This document shows positions 1-7,515 of a DNA stretch of 41,876 nucleotides, piece after piece. Source of the stretch: Myxococcus sp. (GTDB lineage: Bacteria > Myxococcota > Myxococcia > Myxococcales > Myxococcaceae); contig JACSRE010000107.1 of NCBI GenBank assembly GCA_014879945.1, positions 1 through 41,876 of the forward strand. Direction: 5' to 3'. Every line of letters begins with the position of its first letter. The first letter of the stretch is position 1. Both the position numbers and the translations under genes were made by a program. The notes under the pieces were generated by a model. That model made no database searches. It saw only the letters and a list, made by a program, of their open reading frames with translations, and was not told where the DNA came from.

Positions 1-64
1 CATCGCCCGTCAGCAGCGCGAGGGGCGACAGCTTCGCGCGGCGTGACCTAACCTGTTCGGCGCT

Positions 65-739
65 CTAGGCCACGCGGGCGATCGGCTCACCCCAGTCGAC
101 GATCGCCCACCCGCGCCGCGCCGCGTGGCGCCGCAGCCGGGGGTCTGGGTTCACCGCGACCGGCGTGCGCACGACCTCCATCACGGGCAGGTCGGCGAAG
201 CTGTCGGTGTAGAACGCGCTCTCCTCCACCGAGGCGCCGATCGCCTCGGCCTCGGCGCGCGCGTGCGCCAGCTTGCCCTCGCCGAAGCAGACCCGGCCGT
301 CGATCAGCCCGGTGTGGACGCCGTCAGGCCCGACGTGGAGGCGGTTGGAGCGCACCGCGTCGAAGCGCAGCTCGGTCGCGGCCCGCTCGGCCAACAGGTG
401 CGACGACGAGGTGAGCATCACCAGCCGGTCGCCGGCGCGGCGGTGGTGCTCCACCACCTCGAGCGCGCCCGGCCTGAAGGTGCCGCGCACCTCGGTCTCG
501 TAGAAGACGTCGGTGCGCGCCTGGAGCGCCTTCGCCGAGGTCCCCGTGATGTGCGTGACGGCCTCAGCCACCATCGCCTCGCCCGAGGCGAAGCCCAGCT
601 GGTAGCGCGCCAGCCACCACATCGCGCGCATCGCCTGGCGCTTGCTGATGTTGCCCAGGGCGAGCTCTCGACGCACCCACAGCGTCCCCGAGTTCACGGA
701 GAGCAAGGTGCGGTCGAGGTCGAAGAAGGCCAGGCGCAT
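65..739 (-). CDS. HAD-superfamily (subclass IB-like) phosphatase
   Basis: Predicted cytosolic HAD-type hydrolase of 224 aa that would remove phosphate from a small phosphorylated metabolite; the substrate cannot be read from sequence. Motif I is DLDRT (D7, D9) directly after the start, motif II is the LTSSS segment near residue 110, the motif III lysine is in GEGK (about K156), and motif IV is TDSFAD (about D179 and D183). The order and the short helical cap after motif I fit the phosphoserine-phosphatase-like IB group. The frame is open up to a GTG at 781, but the ATG at 739 puts motif I at the usual distance from the N-terminus; neither start has a clear ribosome binding site. The 64 bases beyond its stop hold nothing I can identify except an ATG on the minus strand at 3, which could begin a gene leaving the window. 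Confidence 0.85.
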   Translation of the reverse strand: MRLAFFDLDRTLLSVNSGTLWVRRELALGNISKRQAMRAMWWLARYQLGFASGEAMVAEAVTHITGTSAKALQARTDVFYETEVRGTFRPGALEVVEHHRRAGDRLVMLTSSSHLLAERAATELRFDAVRSNRLHVGPDGVHTGLIDGRVCFGEGKLAHARAEAEAIGASVEESAFYTDSFADLPVMEVVRTPVAVNPDPRLRRHAARRGWAIVDWGEPIARVA

Positions 740-804
740 TGCGGACGAGCTGGGAGTAACGGGACGTTCGCTCAGGTGCACGCAAGAGACCAGCCCTGTT
801 CAGG

Positions 805-1011
805 TCAAGCCAGGGGCCGTGACGAGGCCGCGCCGCATAGCTCGTCGCGCAGCAGCCTGCCCTGCTCCGACGCGGCGCCGGGAGGCCCTTCGCCAGCACC
901 TCGGGCTCGAGCGGGTCGAAGCGCCGGTGCGTGGCGATGACGCGCAGCCCGCGCGCGTTCGGCAGAGGTGGAGCCGCCGGCCGTTGGCGCCGAGCGGGAG
1001 CGCGTCACCTG
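805..1011 (-). pseudogene. Possible decayed or frameshifted small reading frame
   Basis: The 321 bases between the phosphatase start and the next gene's stop contain no intact gene I trust. On the minus strand one frame gives a protein-like stretch (NARGLRVIATHRRFDPLEPE, then VLAKGL) with almost every third base G or C. It is preceded in frame by a stop (TGA, about 1009-1011) with no start codon between. Past about position 880 the best third-base pattern moves to another frame (AASEQGRLLRDEL), which ends in TGA at 805. This suggests the tail of a small gene broken by a one- or two-base indel, or a sequencing error. No family recognised. Chance high-GC patterning is the alternative. Confidence 0.25.
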
Positions 1012-1060
1012 CCGGCCGTCTCGGCGTTCTCGCAGCCCCTGGGCCCCATGACGTGAGACG

Positions 1061-2038
1061 CTACCCGCGCACCAGCTCGAGCTCGATGCGCCCGTCGAGC
1101 TTGAGCGCCAGCAGCGCGCCGGTGAGCTGCTCTGCTTCGTGCCGCGTCAGCAGGTTCCGAAAGCCGTCGCCGTCGGCCACCTCGGCCTCCATCACCGCGC
1201 CGCGCTCGAGCCACCGCATGAGGCCGGAGCCCAGCAGCATCGGCACCATGCCCTTGACCGGCCACCGCTCGGCGCGGGCGCTCAAGAGGGCCGCCAGCTG
1301 CGCGGGCTTCGGGCGTCGATCGCTGACGCCCTCGTCTGGGTAGAGCACGGGGGGCGCGAGCAGCGCCTCGTCGGTCGAGTCATCGAAGAGGTAGCCGTAG
1401 CGCGTCGGCACCCGGCCGCTGGTGGCGAACAGCAGCGTCACCGCGGCGTCGGGGGTGGGGCGCCGCAGGTGGAGGATGCGCTGGTCGCCGGGCATCACGC
1501 GCACCATCAGCTCGACGAGGGGCCTGGCCTGCGCTGCCTGCCGCGCGACCCGCGCCGTCACCGTCTCGATGACGTGCTCGAGGGCCTCGGCGATCGCGCT
1601 CCGAGCGAGGTCGGCGCGACGGTCGAGCTCAGCCCGCGCGGCCTCGAGCCCCCGCTCCGCTTCGGCGCCGAGCGCCTCGAGCCCCGAGCGCCTGGCGAGC
1701 GCCTCGGGGCCTGCGCCGGGCGCGACCGCGCGAACGGCCCCCAGGAGCAGCTCCCCCTGCTGCTCGAGGCGCCGGCGCTCATCAGCGAAGGAGCGCTCGA
1801 GCGAAGCAGCCTCGGCGCGCAGCTCATCCCACGCCGCGTAGGCGGCCTCGATGGTCTCGGGACGGGACGCGAGCGCCGCGGCGGCGCTGCCGGTGGCGAG
1901 CGCGGGAGGAGGCTCGATCAAGGCCCGAGCGACCGGCGTATCGACGGGGGTGTCGCGCCTCAGCGCCCCCGGAGGGGTGGCGCGGAGCGGGTTGGACTTC
2001 GAGGGTTCAGGCGTCGCCTTCTTCTTCTTCGCCGCCAT
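1061..2038 (-). CDS. Hypothetical protein, central coiled coil, last gene of envelope operon
   Basis: A 325-aa soluble protein not assigned to a family. It has a Lys-rich N-terminus (MAAKKKKATP), a Pro/Ala-rich linker to about residue 55, a long Ala/Glu/Arg-rich stretch (about 65-185) typical of coiled coil, and a C-terminal region (about 185-325) of mixed helix and strand. No signal peptide or membrane segment is evident. The gene begins 12 bases after the stop of the preceding YtxH-like gene and is the last of six leftward genes, so it probably acts with the small membrane proteins made from the same message. The coiled coil suggests multimerisation or a scaffold; that is inference. Confidence 0.75.
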   Translation of the reverse strand: MAAKKKKATPEPSKSNPLRATPPGALRRDTPVDTPVARALIEPPPALATGSAAAALASRPETIEAAYAAWDELRAEAASLERSFADERRRLEQQGELLLGAVRAVAPGAGPEALARRSGLEALGAEAERGLEAARAELDRRADLARSAIAEALEHVIETVTARVARQAAQARPLVELMVRVMPGDQRILHLRRPTPDAAVTLLFATSGRVPTRYGYLFDDSTDEALLAPPVLYPDEGVSDRRPKPAQLAALLSARAERWPVKGMVPMLLGSGLMRWLERGAVMEAEVADGDGFRNLLTRHEAEQLTGALLALKLDGRIELELVRG

Positions 2039-2050
2039 GAAGCCCGCGCG

Positions 2051-2341
2051 TCAGACCGGCTTCGCAGCCGAAGCGGCGGCGCCGCCGTTGCTCGCGACGG
2101 GAGCGCCCTTCTGCAGCTTCTGCTTCACGTCCTGGCGGAGCTCGCGGCCCGGCTTGGGCGCCAGCATCAGCCCCAGGCCGACGCCCACCAGCACCCCCGC
2201 CCCGAAGAGGGCCAGGGCGGGCACCAGCTTGTCGCTCGACGAGCGCCGCTCCTCGAGCCCGATCAGATCGAGCAGATCATCTTTGTCCACCTCTGCGAGC
2301 CGCTTCAGGTTCTTGAGCACGTTCGACGCTCCCGCCATCAT
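2051..2341 (-). CDS. YtxH-like single-span membrane protein
   Basis: A 96-aa protein with an acidic/basic N-terminal helix (about 1-38), one hydrophobic glycine-rich span (about 39-62, including FGAGVLVGVGLGLMLAP) followed directly by a PKPGRELRQDVK amphipathic segment, and an Ala-rich tail. A glycine-rich span followed by an APKSG/APKPG-like motif and a coiled tail is characteristic of YtxH-type general-stress proteins; the assignment rests on that pattern only. Its ATG overlaps the TGA of the preceding gene (ATGA at 2341-2338), so translation is probably coupled. The second Met codon, three bases on, is an equally possible start. Confidence 0.75.
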   Translation of the reverse strand: MMAGASNVLKNLKRLAEVDKDDLLDLIGLEERRSSSDKLVPALALFGAGVLVGVGLGLMLAPKPGRELRQDVKQKLQKGAPVASNGGAAASAAKPV

Positions 2342-2721
2342 GACGATGACTCTTGGGGTTCTTCTTCTTCAGCCGGTTCTTCCTGCTCCTGCGACGCGAG
2401 CACCTGATCGACCGCGGCCTCGGCGACGTCGAGCAGCCGGTCCCGCACCGCGGGGATCGCGGCGAGCTTCATGCCGATGCGCAAGATCCGCAACGTCGTG
2501 GGCGTGAAGAGCCCGCCGCCCAGCAGGTAGCCAACGCCCACCGCGGCCGCCACCATGCCGTAGGGCGACTTCTCGACCTGCTCGGTCAGCCCCACCGCGT
2601 CGGCGACGCCGTTGAGCGCCGAGTTCGCGTCGCGGAGCGCGTCGGTGACCTGCTCGCCGAGCTCTCGGGCCACCATCGGCCCCGCGCCCTCGAGCACCTG
2701 CTTCGCCGAGGGCTCGCTCAT
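2338..2721 (-). CDS. Hypothetical single-span membrane protein with acidic tail
   Basis: A 127-aa protein when started at the ATG that overlaps the upstream stop (ATGA, 2721-2718); a start 15 bases further up is possible but less likely given the overlap pattern in this operon. Residues 1-50 form an Ala-rich amphipathic helix, about 52-75 are a glycine-rich hydrophobic stretch (MVAAAVGVGYLLGGGLF), then comes an amphipathic region and a strongly acidic end (EEPAEEEEPQESSS). The fold is the same simple type as its neighbours: helix, glycine-rich span, charged tail. No family assigned. It probably works at the inner membrane with the other products of this operon. Confidence 0.7.
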   Translation of the reverse strand: MSEPSAKQVLEGAGPMVARELGEQVTDALRDANSALNGVADAVGLTEQVEKSPYGMVAAAVGVGYLLGGGLFTPTTLRILRIGMKLAAIPAVRDRLLDVAEAAVDQVLASQEQEEPAEEEEPQESSS

Positions 2722-2960
2722 CGGCGCGCCGCCCAACGTCCGACGAGGAACCCCAGCGCTGCGGCGCCGAGGAGCACCGTGCCCGGGTTCCGCTTGATGA
2801 ACGCCTTCACCTGCTCGTTCACCTCGGTGGCGTGCTCCAGCGCGTCTTCGAGCTGCGGCGCGAAGCGGTCTTGCAGCTCCTTGAGGCCCTCAGGGAGCTG
2901 GGGCCCGTTCGGTGTCGACTGCGTCTCGTCGGCCATCGTCGTCCTTTCCGTCGAAGTCAT
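2718..2960 (-). CDS. Small DUF883-like membrane-anchored protein
   Basis: An 80-aa protein if started at the ATG overlapping the upstream TGA (ATGA, 2960-2957). The open frame continues to 3050, but that extension is the antisense-like basic sequence expected of an overlapped frame. A charged helix (about 18-50) is followed by KAFIKRNPGTVLLGAAALGF and a terminal GRWAARR: the arrangement of ElaB/YqjD (DUF883) proteins, where an amphipathic helix leads to one C-terminal membrane span ending in Arg residues. E. coli members are stationary-phase inner-membrane proteins reported to bind ribosomes. The similarity is to the pattern, so the family label is tentative. Confidence 0.7.
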   Translation of the reverse strand: MTSTERTTMADETQSTPNGPQLPEGLKELQDRFAPQLEDALEHATEVNEQVKAFIKRNPGTVLLGAAALGFLVGRWAARR

Positions 2961-3208
2961 CTCCGGCTCCACAGCCGGCCCAAGAGGTACCCGGCGACGA
3001 ACATGCCACCGATGGTGAGCGCCGGGTGTTTGCGCACGACCTGGCGCCACTTCCCCACGGCCTCGAGCCGCTGCTCCACGCCTGCGAGGCTGGCCTCGAG
3101 CCGCTCGCGCGCCGCCTGGAGCTCAGCCCGCACCTGGGCCGGCGTCTGGCCTCGGAGCGCCAGGCGGCTCTCGGGCCGACGGGTGAGCTGGCCAGGCCCG
3201 CCGCTCAT
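2957..3208 (-). CDS. DUF3618-like single-span membrane protein
   Basis: An 83-aa protein starting at an ATG that overlaps the stop of the preceding gene (ATGA, 3208-3205). It has an N-terminal TPAQVRAELQAARERLEASL segment, matching the short repeated-Arg/Leu helix that defines DUF3618, then a KWRQVVRKHPALTIGG linker and one hydrophobic span ending in GRLWSRR. The C-terminus closely resembles that of the next gene (GRWAARR), suggesting that the two arose by duplication or share a membrane partner. Function unknown; DUF3618 genes are often found beside DUF1469 holin-like genes, as here. Confidence 0.75.
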   Translation of the reverse strand: MSGGPGQLTRRPESRLALRGQTPAQVRAELQAARERLEASLAGVEQRLEAVGKWRQVVRKHPALTIGGMFVAGYLLGRLWSRR

Positions 3209-3579
3209 GGGCGCTCCCGCGAGGGGCTGAGGATGGCGGTGGTGGCCTCGAGCTCGGTCATCGACACCTGCATGGGCTCGCGCGTCTTCAGCTGGCGCGC
3301 CGCGAGGACGACGCCGATCACCCCGGCGATGAGGTTGATGAGGCCCACCAGGAGGAACGCGAGATCGGCCGCCATCACGCGCCGCAACGTCAGCGCCAAC
3401 GCCACGCACAGAAACCCGTAGCCAACCAGGATCAAGGGGGCGAGCGCGGCGATGACCGCCAACCGCACCCCCACGAAGCGCGCGTCATCGGCGAGCTCGA
3501 CGCGGGCGAGGCGGATGTGCTGGGCCGTCAGCTCGCTCAAGCCATCGACGACGTCGCGGAGCTGGGATCCGAGCGCCAT
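3205..3579 (-). CDS. DUF1469 / holin-superfamily III-like membrane protein
   Basis: A 124-aa protein with an N-terminal amphipathic helix (LRDVVDGLSELTAQHIRLAR), two closely spaced hydrophobic spans (about 37-63 and 70-94) and a short cytosolic tail. This is the architecture of PF07332 (DUF1469, annotated as phage_holin_3_6), widespread in bacterial chromosomes outside prophages. It is the first gene of the leftward six-gene operon, with an ATGA overlap to the DUF3618-like gene. No lysin or other phage gene is nearby, so I regard it as a housekeeping or stress membrane protein rather than a lysis gene. Confidence 0.8.
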   Translation of the reverse strand: MALGSQLRDVVDGLSELTAQHIRLARVELADDARFVGVRLAVIAALAPLILVGYGFLCVALALTLRRVMAADLAFLLVGLINLIAGVIGVVLAARQLKTREPMQVSMTELEATTAILSPSRERP

Positions 3580-3654
3580 GCGGCCACCTTACCTCTGGGC
3601 TCCGCACGGTGATCGAGTTTCGGCGGCGGGCCTCGACCGGCCGCCTGGGCGTCG

Positions 3655-4023
3655 TCAGTGCAGCACGCGCTCGCGATCGACCAACAGCATCGGGTGGTTC
3701 TCGCGCGTCTCGTAGGCGATGATGCGCAGGCCCGCGCCGCGGGTGCCCGACGTCGCCACCACCTGCTGCTCTTCCCCTGCTTGAGGGCTCGAGTAATTGA
3801 GCGCCACCTGGTACCGAACCTCACACAGCGCGGTCATCTCGGTGCCGTCGTCGCCGGTGAACGTCACCTTGATCTGCCCTCCCAGCGGCAACGCGTCGCG
3901 CGTTTCGACGAAAAGACCCGACGAGCTGATGTTTCTGGCGATCCCCCGCGTCATGCCCTGCTGCGTGGTGAGATAGACCGTGAAGACCTTGTCGAACCTG
4001 AGACTCTGCCGCCGCTCACTCAC
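3655..4023 (-). CDS. PilZ-domain protein, candidate c-di-GMP receptor
   Basis: A single-domain PilZ protein. Both parts of the c-di-GMP site are visible: an Arg-rich N-terminal motif (SERRQSLRF, an RxxxR) and the second motif NISSSGLFV (N-x-S-x-x-G), followed by beta-barrel strands. I start it at the GTG at 4023, which has AGGGG about six bases upstream and puts the RxxxR at the very N-terminus. An ATG at 4104 would add 27 residues rich in Ser, Thr and His. With the GTG start a 99-bp divergent intergenic region separates it from the secreted-protein gene. Effector target unknown; single PilZ proteins are numerous in myxobacteria. Confidence 0.85.
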   Translation of the reverse strand: MSERRQSLRFDKVFTVYLTTQQGMTRGIARNISSSGLFVETRDALPLGGQIKVTFTGDDGTEMTALCEVRYQVALNYSSPQAGEEQQVVATSGTRGAGLRIIAYETRENHPMLLVDRERVLH

Positions 4024-4056
4024 GTGCACCCCTGTTGTGTGGTGTGTCGTCGAGGA

Positions 4057-4081
4057 GCCTACAGAGTGCGATGATGTAGGC
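4057..4081. promoter_or_regulatory. Inverted repeat in divergent promoter region
   Basis: GCCTAC (4057-4062) and GTAGGC (4076-4081) form a perfect inverted repeat with a 13-base spacer in the 99-bp region between the divergent PilZ and secreted-protein genes. On the minus strand the same bases could serve as a weak promoter (TTGCCT, 16 bases, TAGGCT). It could be an operator for either gene; a 6-bp arm can occur by chance. Confidence 0.3.
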
Positions 4082-4122
4082 AAATTAGCGACCTGGTGCG
4101 ACATTCGATGGGAGGAAATACC

Positions 4123-4731
4123 GTGCGTTGGCTCATTCCCCTGCTGTTGATCATTCCTGCGACGGCGCTGGCCGACGTCGACGACAAGTTCGCCAAGCTG
4201 CGAGACGCCTCAGAGAAGTTGGGGAGCCTCTCGGAGTTCATCGACAACTACGCGGGCTCCTGCGGCCCGCTGCTGACGGCCCAGTGCGAAGAGAAGCGCA
4301 AGGCGTTCAGGCGCGGGGCCGATGGGCGCAAGCACTACATGATCGTCACCGAGGACTCGACGAGCGTGCTCTCGATGGGTGACGCGAACCCGATCAGCGG
4401 CGAGTTCGTGCTCAACATGACGCCCTTCTTCGCCGCCGGAGACAGCGCCATCACCCACCAGGCGCCCTCGAAGACCGACGGCAGCGGCAACGCGGTGCTC
4501 CCGTACATCCGAATCCCCGCCAAGCTCCCCGACGGGTGGACGATGCAGTTGATGAACCGCCAGGTGCAGGCCCGGGCCCTGCGCATTCAAGTCGTCTTCA
4601 CGCCCGAGGGCGTGTGGAGCCTGCCCAAGAAGGGCGGCGGTCAGATTCGCGGCATCAAGACGCGCTTCGAGGGCGTGGTGGTGCAGATCGGTCGCACCGG
4701 CGAGACGATCGGCCTCTGGTACCCCCGCTGA
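4123..4731 (+). CDS. Secreted protein of unknown function
   Basis: A 202-aa protein with a clear Sec signal peptide: VRWLIPLLLIIPATALA, with cleavage expected after ALA. I choose the GTG at 4123 because GGAGG lies at 4111-4115, a good Shine-Dalgarno spacing, and because the signal peptide then begins properly; the upstream ATGs at 4096 and 4108 are less likely. The mature part has two Cys (GSCGPLLTAQCEEKR) near residue 45 and then a mostly beta-strand region. No family recognised. It is divergent from the PilZ gene and 41 bases ahead of Ku; a shared function is not evident. Confidence 0.8.
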   Translation: MRWLIPLLLIIPATALADVDDKFAKLRDASEKLGSLSEFIDNYAGSCGPLLTAQCEEKRKAFRRGADGRKHYMIVTEDSTSVLSMGDANPISGEFVLNMTPFFAAGDSAITHQAPSKTDGSGNAVLPYIRIPAKLPDGWTMQLMNRQVQARALRIQVVFTPEGVWSLPKKGGGQIRGIKTRFEGVVVQIGRTGETIGLWYPR

Positions 4732-4772
4732 CTTCGATCAAGCGGAGCGTTTCGCGTTAGGCTGTCCGTCCT

Positions 4773-5678
4773 ATGGCAGCGCGCGCGAGCGGTTCGGGGA
4801 CGATCAGCTTCGGCCTCGTCAACATCCCGGTGAAGCTGTACTCGGCGAACGACTCGTCGGCGAAGATCTCGTTCAACCAGCTGCACGCCGAGAAGAAGAT
4901 CCGCCTCAAGCAGCAGATGATCGACCCCGAGACGGGCGAGGCCGTGCCCCGTGAGAAGATCGTCAAGGGCTACGAGTACGCGAAGGATCAATACCTGGTC
5001 ATCGACGAGGAGGAGCTCGACAAGCTCGAGCTGACCACCTCGCGCTCCATGGACATCACCGAGTTCGTGCCGCTCGAGATGGTCGACCCGCTGTACTTCG
5101 AGTCGGGCAACTACCTGGCGCCCGAGAAAGGCGCCGAGCGCGCCTACGCGTTGCTGGTGCGCGGCCTCGAGGACATGAAGCACGCGGCGATCGCGAAGTA
5201 CGTCGCGCGGGGCAAGATGCACCTGCTGCTGATTCGCCCCATGAAGAACGCGCTGGTGATGCAGTACCTTCGGTACGCCGACGAGGTGAAGCCGCTGTCC
5301 GAGATCCCCATCCCCGAGGGCGCGACCATCACCGACGCCGAGCTCGGGCTCGCCCGTCAGTTCATCGGCAGCCTGGCCAAAGAGACCTTCGACATCACGC
5401 AGTACAAGGACGAGTACCGCGAGCGCCTCAAGGATCTGCTCGATCGCAAGGTGAAGGGCGAAGCGGTCGATCTGACGCCTGCGCCGGCGCCACAGGCCAA
5501 GGTGGTCGACCTCATGGAGGCGCTCAAGGCCTCGCTCGCCCGCTCTGGTGCGATGCCCGCCGCGACCTCGGCGCTTTCGGACGACGCGTCGTCCGAGCGC
5601 AAGCCGCCTCGTCAGTCCCCCAAGTCTGACGAGGTCGCCGACGCAGCGGGCACGAAGAAGAAGCGAAAGAAGGGCTGA
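4773..5678 (+). CDS. ku: Ku protein, bacterial non-homologous end joining
   Basis: A 301-aa bacterial Ku, which forms a homodimer that rings DNA ends and recruits the ligase LigD for double-strand break repair. The N-terminus (SGTISFGLVNIPVKLYSA) is the family signature, followed by the beta-barrel core with HAEKKIRLKQQMIDPETG, the VARGKMHLLLIRP strand and the YADEVKP segment, ending about residue 255. The C-terminal extension is disordered and ends in a lysine-rich tail (KKKRKKG), as in Ku proteins whose basic tail promotes threading and ligase stimulation. No ligD or other repair gene is in the window, so its partner must lie elsewhere. A 16-base palindrome overlaps the stop codon. Confidence 0.97.
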   Translation: MAARASGSGTISFGLVNIPVKLYSANDSSAKISFNQLHAEKKIRLKQQMIDPETGEAVPREKIVKGYEYAKDQYLVIDEEELDKLELTTSRSMDITEFVPLEMVDPLYFESGNYLAPEKGAERAYALLVRGLEDMKHAAIAKYVARGKMHLLLIRPMKNALVMQYLRYADEVKPLSEIPIPEGATITDAELGLARQFIGSLAKETFDITQYKDEYRERLKDLLDRKVKGEAVDLTPAPAPQAKVVDLMEALKASLARSGAMPAATSALSDDASSERKPPRQSPKSDEVADAAGTKKKRKKG

Positions 5679-5714
5679 TCGCTCGAGCGATCGTGGGGGC
5701 ACCACCCCTCAGTC
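5677..5714 (+). terminator. Palindrome and G/C stem after ku
   Basis: GATCGCTCGAGCGATC (5677-5692) is a perfect 16-base palindrome overlapping the ku stop codon, followed immediately by a GGGG...CCCC pair (loop GCACCA). It could fold as a hairpin at the end of the message, but no T-run follows, so termination, if real, would not be the classic intrinsic type. A binding site is an alternative. Confidence 0.3.
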
Positions 5715-5826
5715 GGCGTGCACACTGTTCACCCGGGTTCCCAGTGGGAGCGGCACTCCAATGAGCGAGATCAAGCCCTTCGAAGCCGCGCCAGCTGGCA
5801 TGCGCCTCGCTCTCTGCACTCACGCC

Positions 5827-7515
5827 ATGCTCAGGATCCTCTTCGCCGCGCTCGTCGTTCTGTTGGTCGGGTGCGACGGCGCCATCATCGGCGCGCGCGA
5901 CCCCGGCCCGGTCGGCATCGATCCCAGGACGGGTGAGACGCCGGTCACCCCGATCACCCCCGTCACCCCGACGGAGCCGGTCTCGGCCTGCACGCCCTCC
6001 CCGACGCCTGGCAGCGCCCCCATGCGCCGGCTCTCGCACGAGGAGTACACCCGCGCCGTCGAGGATCTGTTCGGGAACCCCACGCTGGCCCGGCAGGTGG
6101 CGACCGGCTTCATCACCGACTCGGTCTCGCTCGGGTACAGCAACGGCGCCCGCTTCCTCGATGTGAAGCCGGTGATGATGCAGAAGTACCAGGAGGCCGC
6201 CGAGACCATCGCGACCCAGGTCACCTCGGCCGCCAACCTGCCCCGCCTGGTGACGTGCCCCACCGCGCAGGGAGAAGCGTGCGCGCGCGCTTCGATTGAG
6301 CGGCTGCTCCTCCGCGCGTACCGGCGGCCGGCGGCGCCCTCGGACGTCGACCGCTACGTGGCCATCTGGCGCGCGGGTTCGACGATGAGCGACTTCCGCA
6401 CCGGCATGGAGTGGGTGGTGGCGGCGGTGCTGCAGGCCCCGAAGTTCCTCTACCGGCTCGAGGTCGACGAGCCCTCGGCCACGACGCGGGCGCTGGGGCC
6501 GTACGAGCTGGCGTCGCGGCTGTCCTTCCTCTTCTGGCAGGCCGGCCCCGACGACGCCCTGCTCGAGGCGGCGCGCACCGGCAGCCTCGCCACCGCCCAG
6601 GACGTCGAGCGCGAGGCCCGGCGCCTGCTCGCCGATCCGAAGGCCGAGCGGGTGTTCAACTTCTTCGAGCAATGGATGGACGTGGACGAGCTCGACGTTC
6701 GCCGCGACCAGGTCCTCTTCCCGGGCCTGCCGGCGAGCCTGACCAGCCTGCTGCGCGAAGAGTCGCGGCAGTTCGTGAAGGACTCGGTGCTCAACGGCGA
6801 CGGCAAGCTCGAGACGCTCCTCACCTCGCCCGTCACCTTCGTCAACGGCGACCTGGCGCGGCACTACGGCATGACGGGCATCACCGGCGCGACCTGGCAG
6901 CGCACCTCGTTCACCTCCGGCCTTCGCGGCGGGCTCTTCATGAACTCCGCGGCCCTGGTCAGCCACGACAAGCAGACCCGCACCAGCATCGTCAACCGCG
7001 GCCTGCGCGTGCGCACCCAGCTGCTGTGCCAGACGGTGCCCGCGCCGCCCGACAACGTGCCCCTCAACCTGCAGCCGATCAACGGCGAGTTCAGCCAGGC
7101 CGATCGCCTCGCCCAGCACCGCACCAACCCCAACTGCTCCGGCTGCCACGCGCTCCTCGACCCGCTGGGGGAGCCGTTCGAAGGGCTCGACGCCGTCGGC
7201 CGCGAGCGCACCCGCGACGAAGGTGGGCGGGCCATCGCGACCGCTGGCGAGATCGCCGCCACCCGCGACGCCGACGGCCGGGTCGCCAGCGGCATGGAGC
7301 TGATGCGCAAGCTGTCCACCAGCGAAGAGGTGCGTGAGTGCGTGGTGACGCAGCTGTTCCGCTTCAGCAACGGCCGGCAGGAGGAGCCCAGCGATCTCTG
7401 CAGCCGCCAGCGCGCGCTCGAGAAGTTCAAGGCGGCCCAGTGGAGCGTACGGGAGCTGTTCGTGGCGATGACCCAGACCGATGACTTCCTGTTCAAGCCC
7501 GGAGCCACGCCATGA
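5827..7515 (+). CDS. DUF1592/DUF1588-family lipoprotein (DUF1587-1595-1592-1588-1585 architecture)
   Basis: A 562-aa exported protein of the family first seen in planctomycetes with cytochrome-like domains. From this ATG the N-terminus is a lipoprotein signal with lipobox LVGC (C16). An upstream in-frame ATG at 5800 would lengthen the signal. Then come a Thr/Pro linker, the RLSHEEYTRAVEDLFG segment (DUF1587), RLLLRAYRRPAAPSD (DUF1595), the YELASRLSFLFWQAGPDD segment (DUF1592), a region with GGLFMNSAALVSHD and NCSGCHALLDPLGEPFEG (DUF1588) and a C-terminal DUF1585. The CSGCH at 437-441 looks like a CxxCH haem site, but single copies occur throughout this family and haem binding is unproven. Its stop overlaps the DUF1552 start (ATGA). 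Biochemical role unknown. Confidence 0.9.
   Translation: MLRILFAALVVLLVGCDGAIIGARDPGPVGIDPRTGETPVTPITPVTPTEPVSACTPSPTPGSAPMRRLSHEEYTRAVEDLFGNPTLARQVATGFITDSVSLGYSNGARFLDVKPVMMQKYQEAAETIATQVTSAANLPRLVTCPTAQGEACARASIERLLLRAYRRPAAPSDVDRYVAIWRAGSTMSDFRTGMEWVVAAVLQAPKFLYRLEVDEPSATTRALGPYELASRLSFLFWQAGPDDALLEAARTGSLATAQDVEREARRLLADPKAERVFNFFEQWMDVDELDVRRDQVLFPGLPASLTSLLREESRQFVKDSVLNGDGKLETLLTSPVTFVNGDLARHYGMTGITGATWQRTSFTSGLRGGLFMNSAALVSHDKQTRTSIVNRGLRVRTQLLCQTVPAPPDNVPLNLQPINGEFSQADRLAQHRTNPNCSGCHALLDPLGEPFEGLDAVGRERTRDEGGRAIATAGEIAATRDADGRVASGMELMRKLSTSEEVRECVVTQLFRFSNGRQEEPSDLCSRQRALEKFKAAQWSVRELFVAMTQTDDFLFKPGATP

Noticed and set aside
3205-3579. Prophage lysis gene (holin)
   Set aside because: DUF1469 proteins carry a holin-type label but no endolysin, portal or other phage gene is near, and the gene sits in an envelope operon.
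7135-7149. c-type cytochrome
   Set aside because: The single CSGCH lies in a DUF1588 domain, not in a cytochrome fold; haem binding is not shown.
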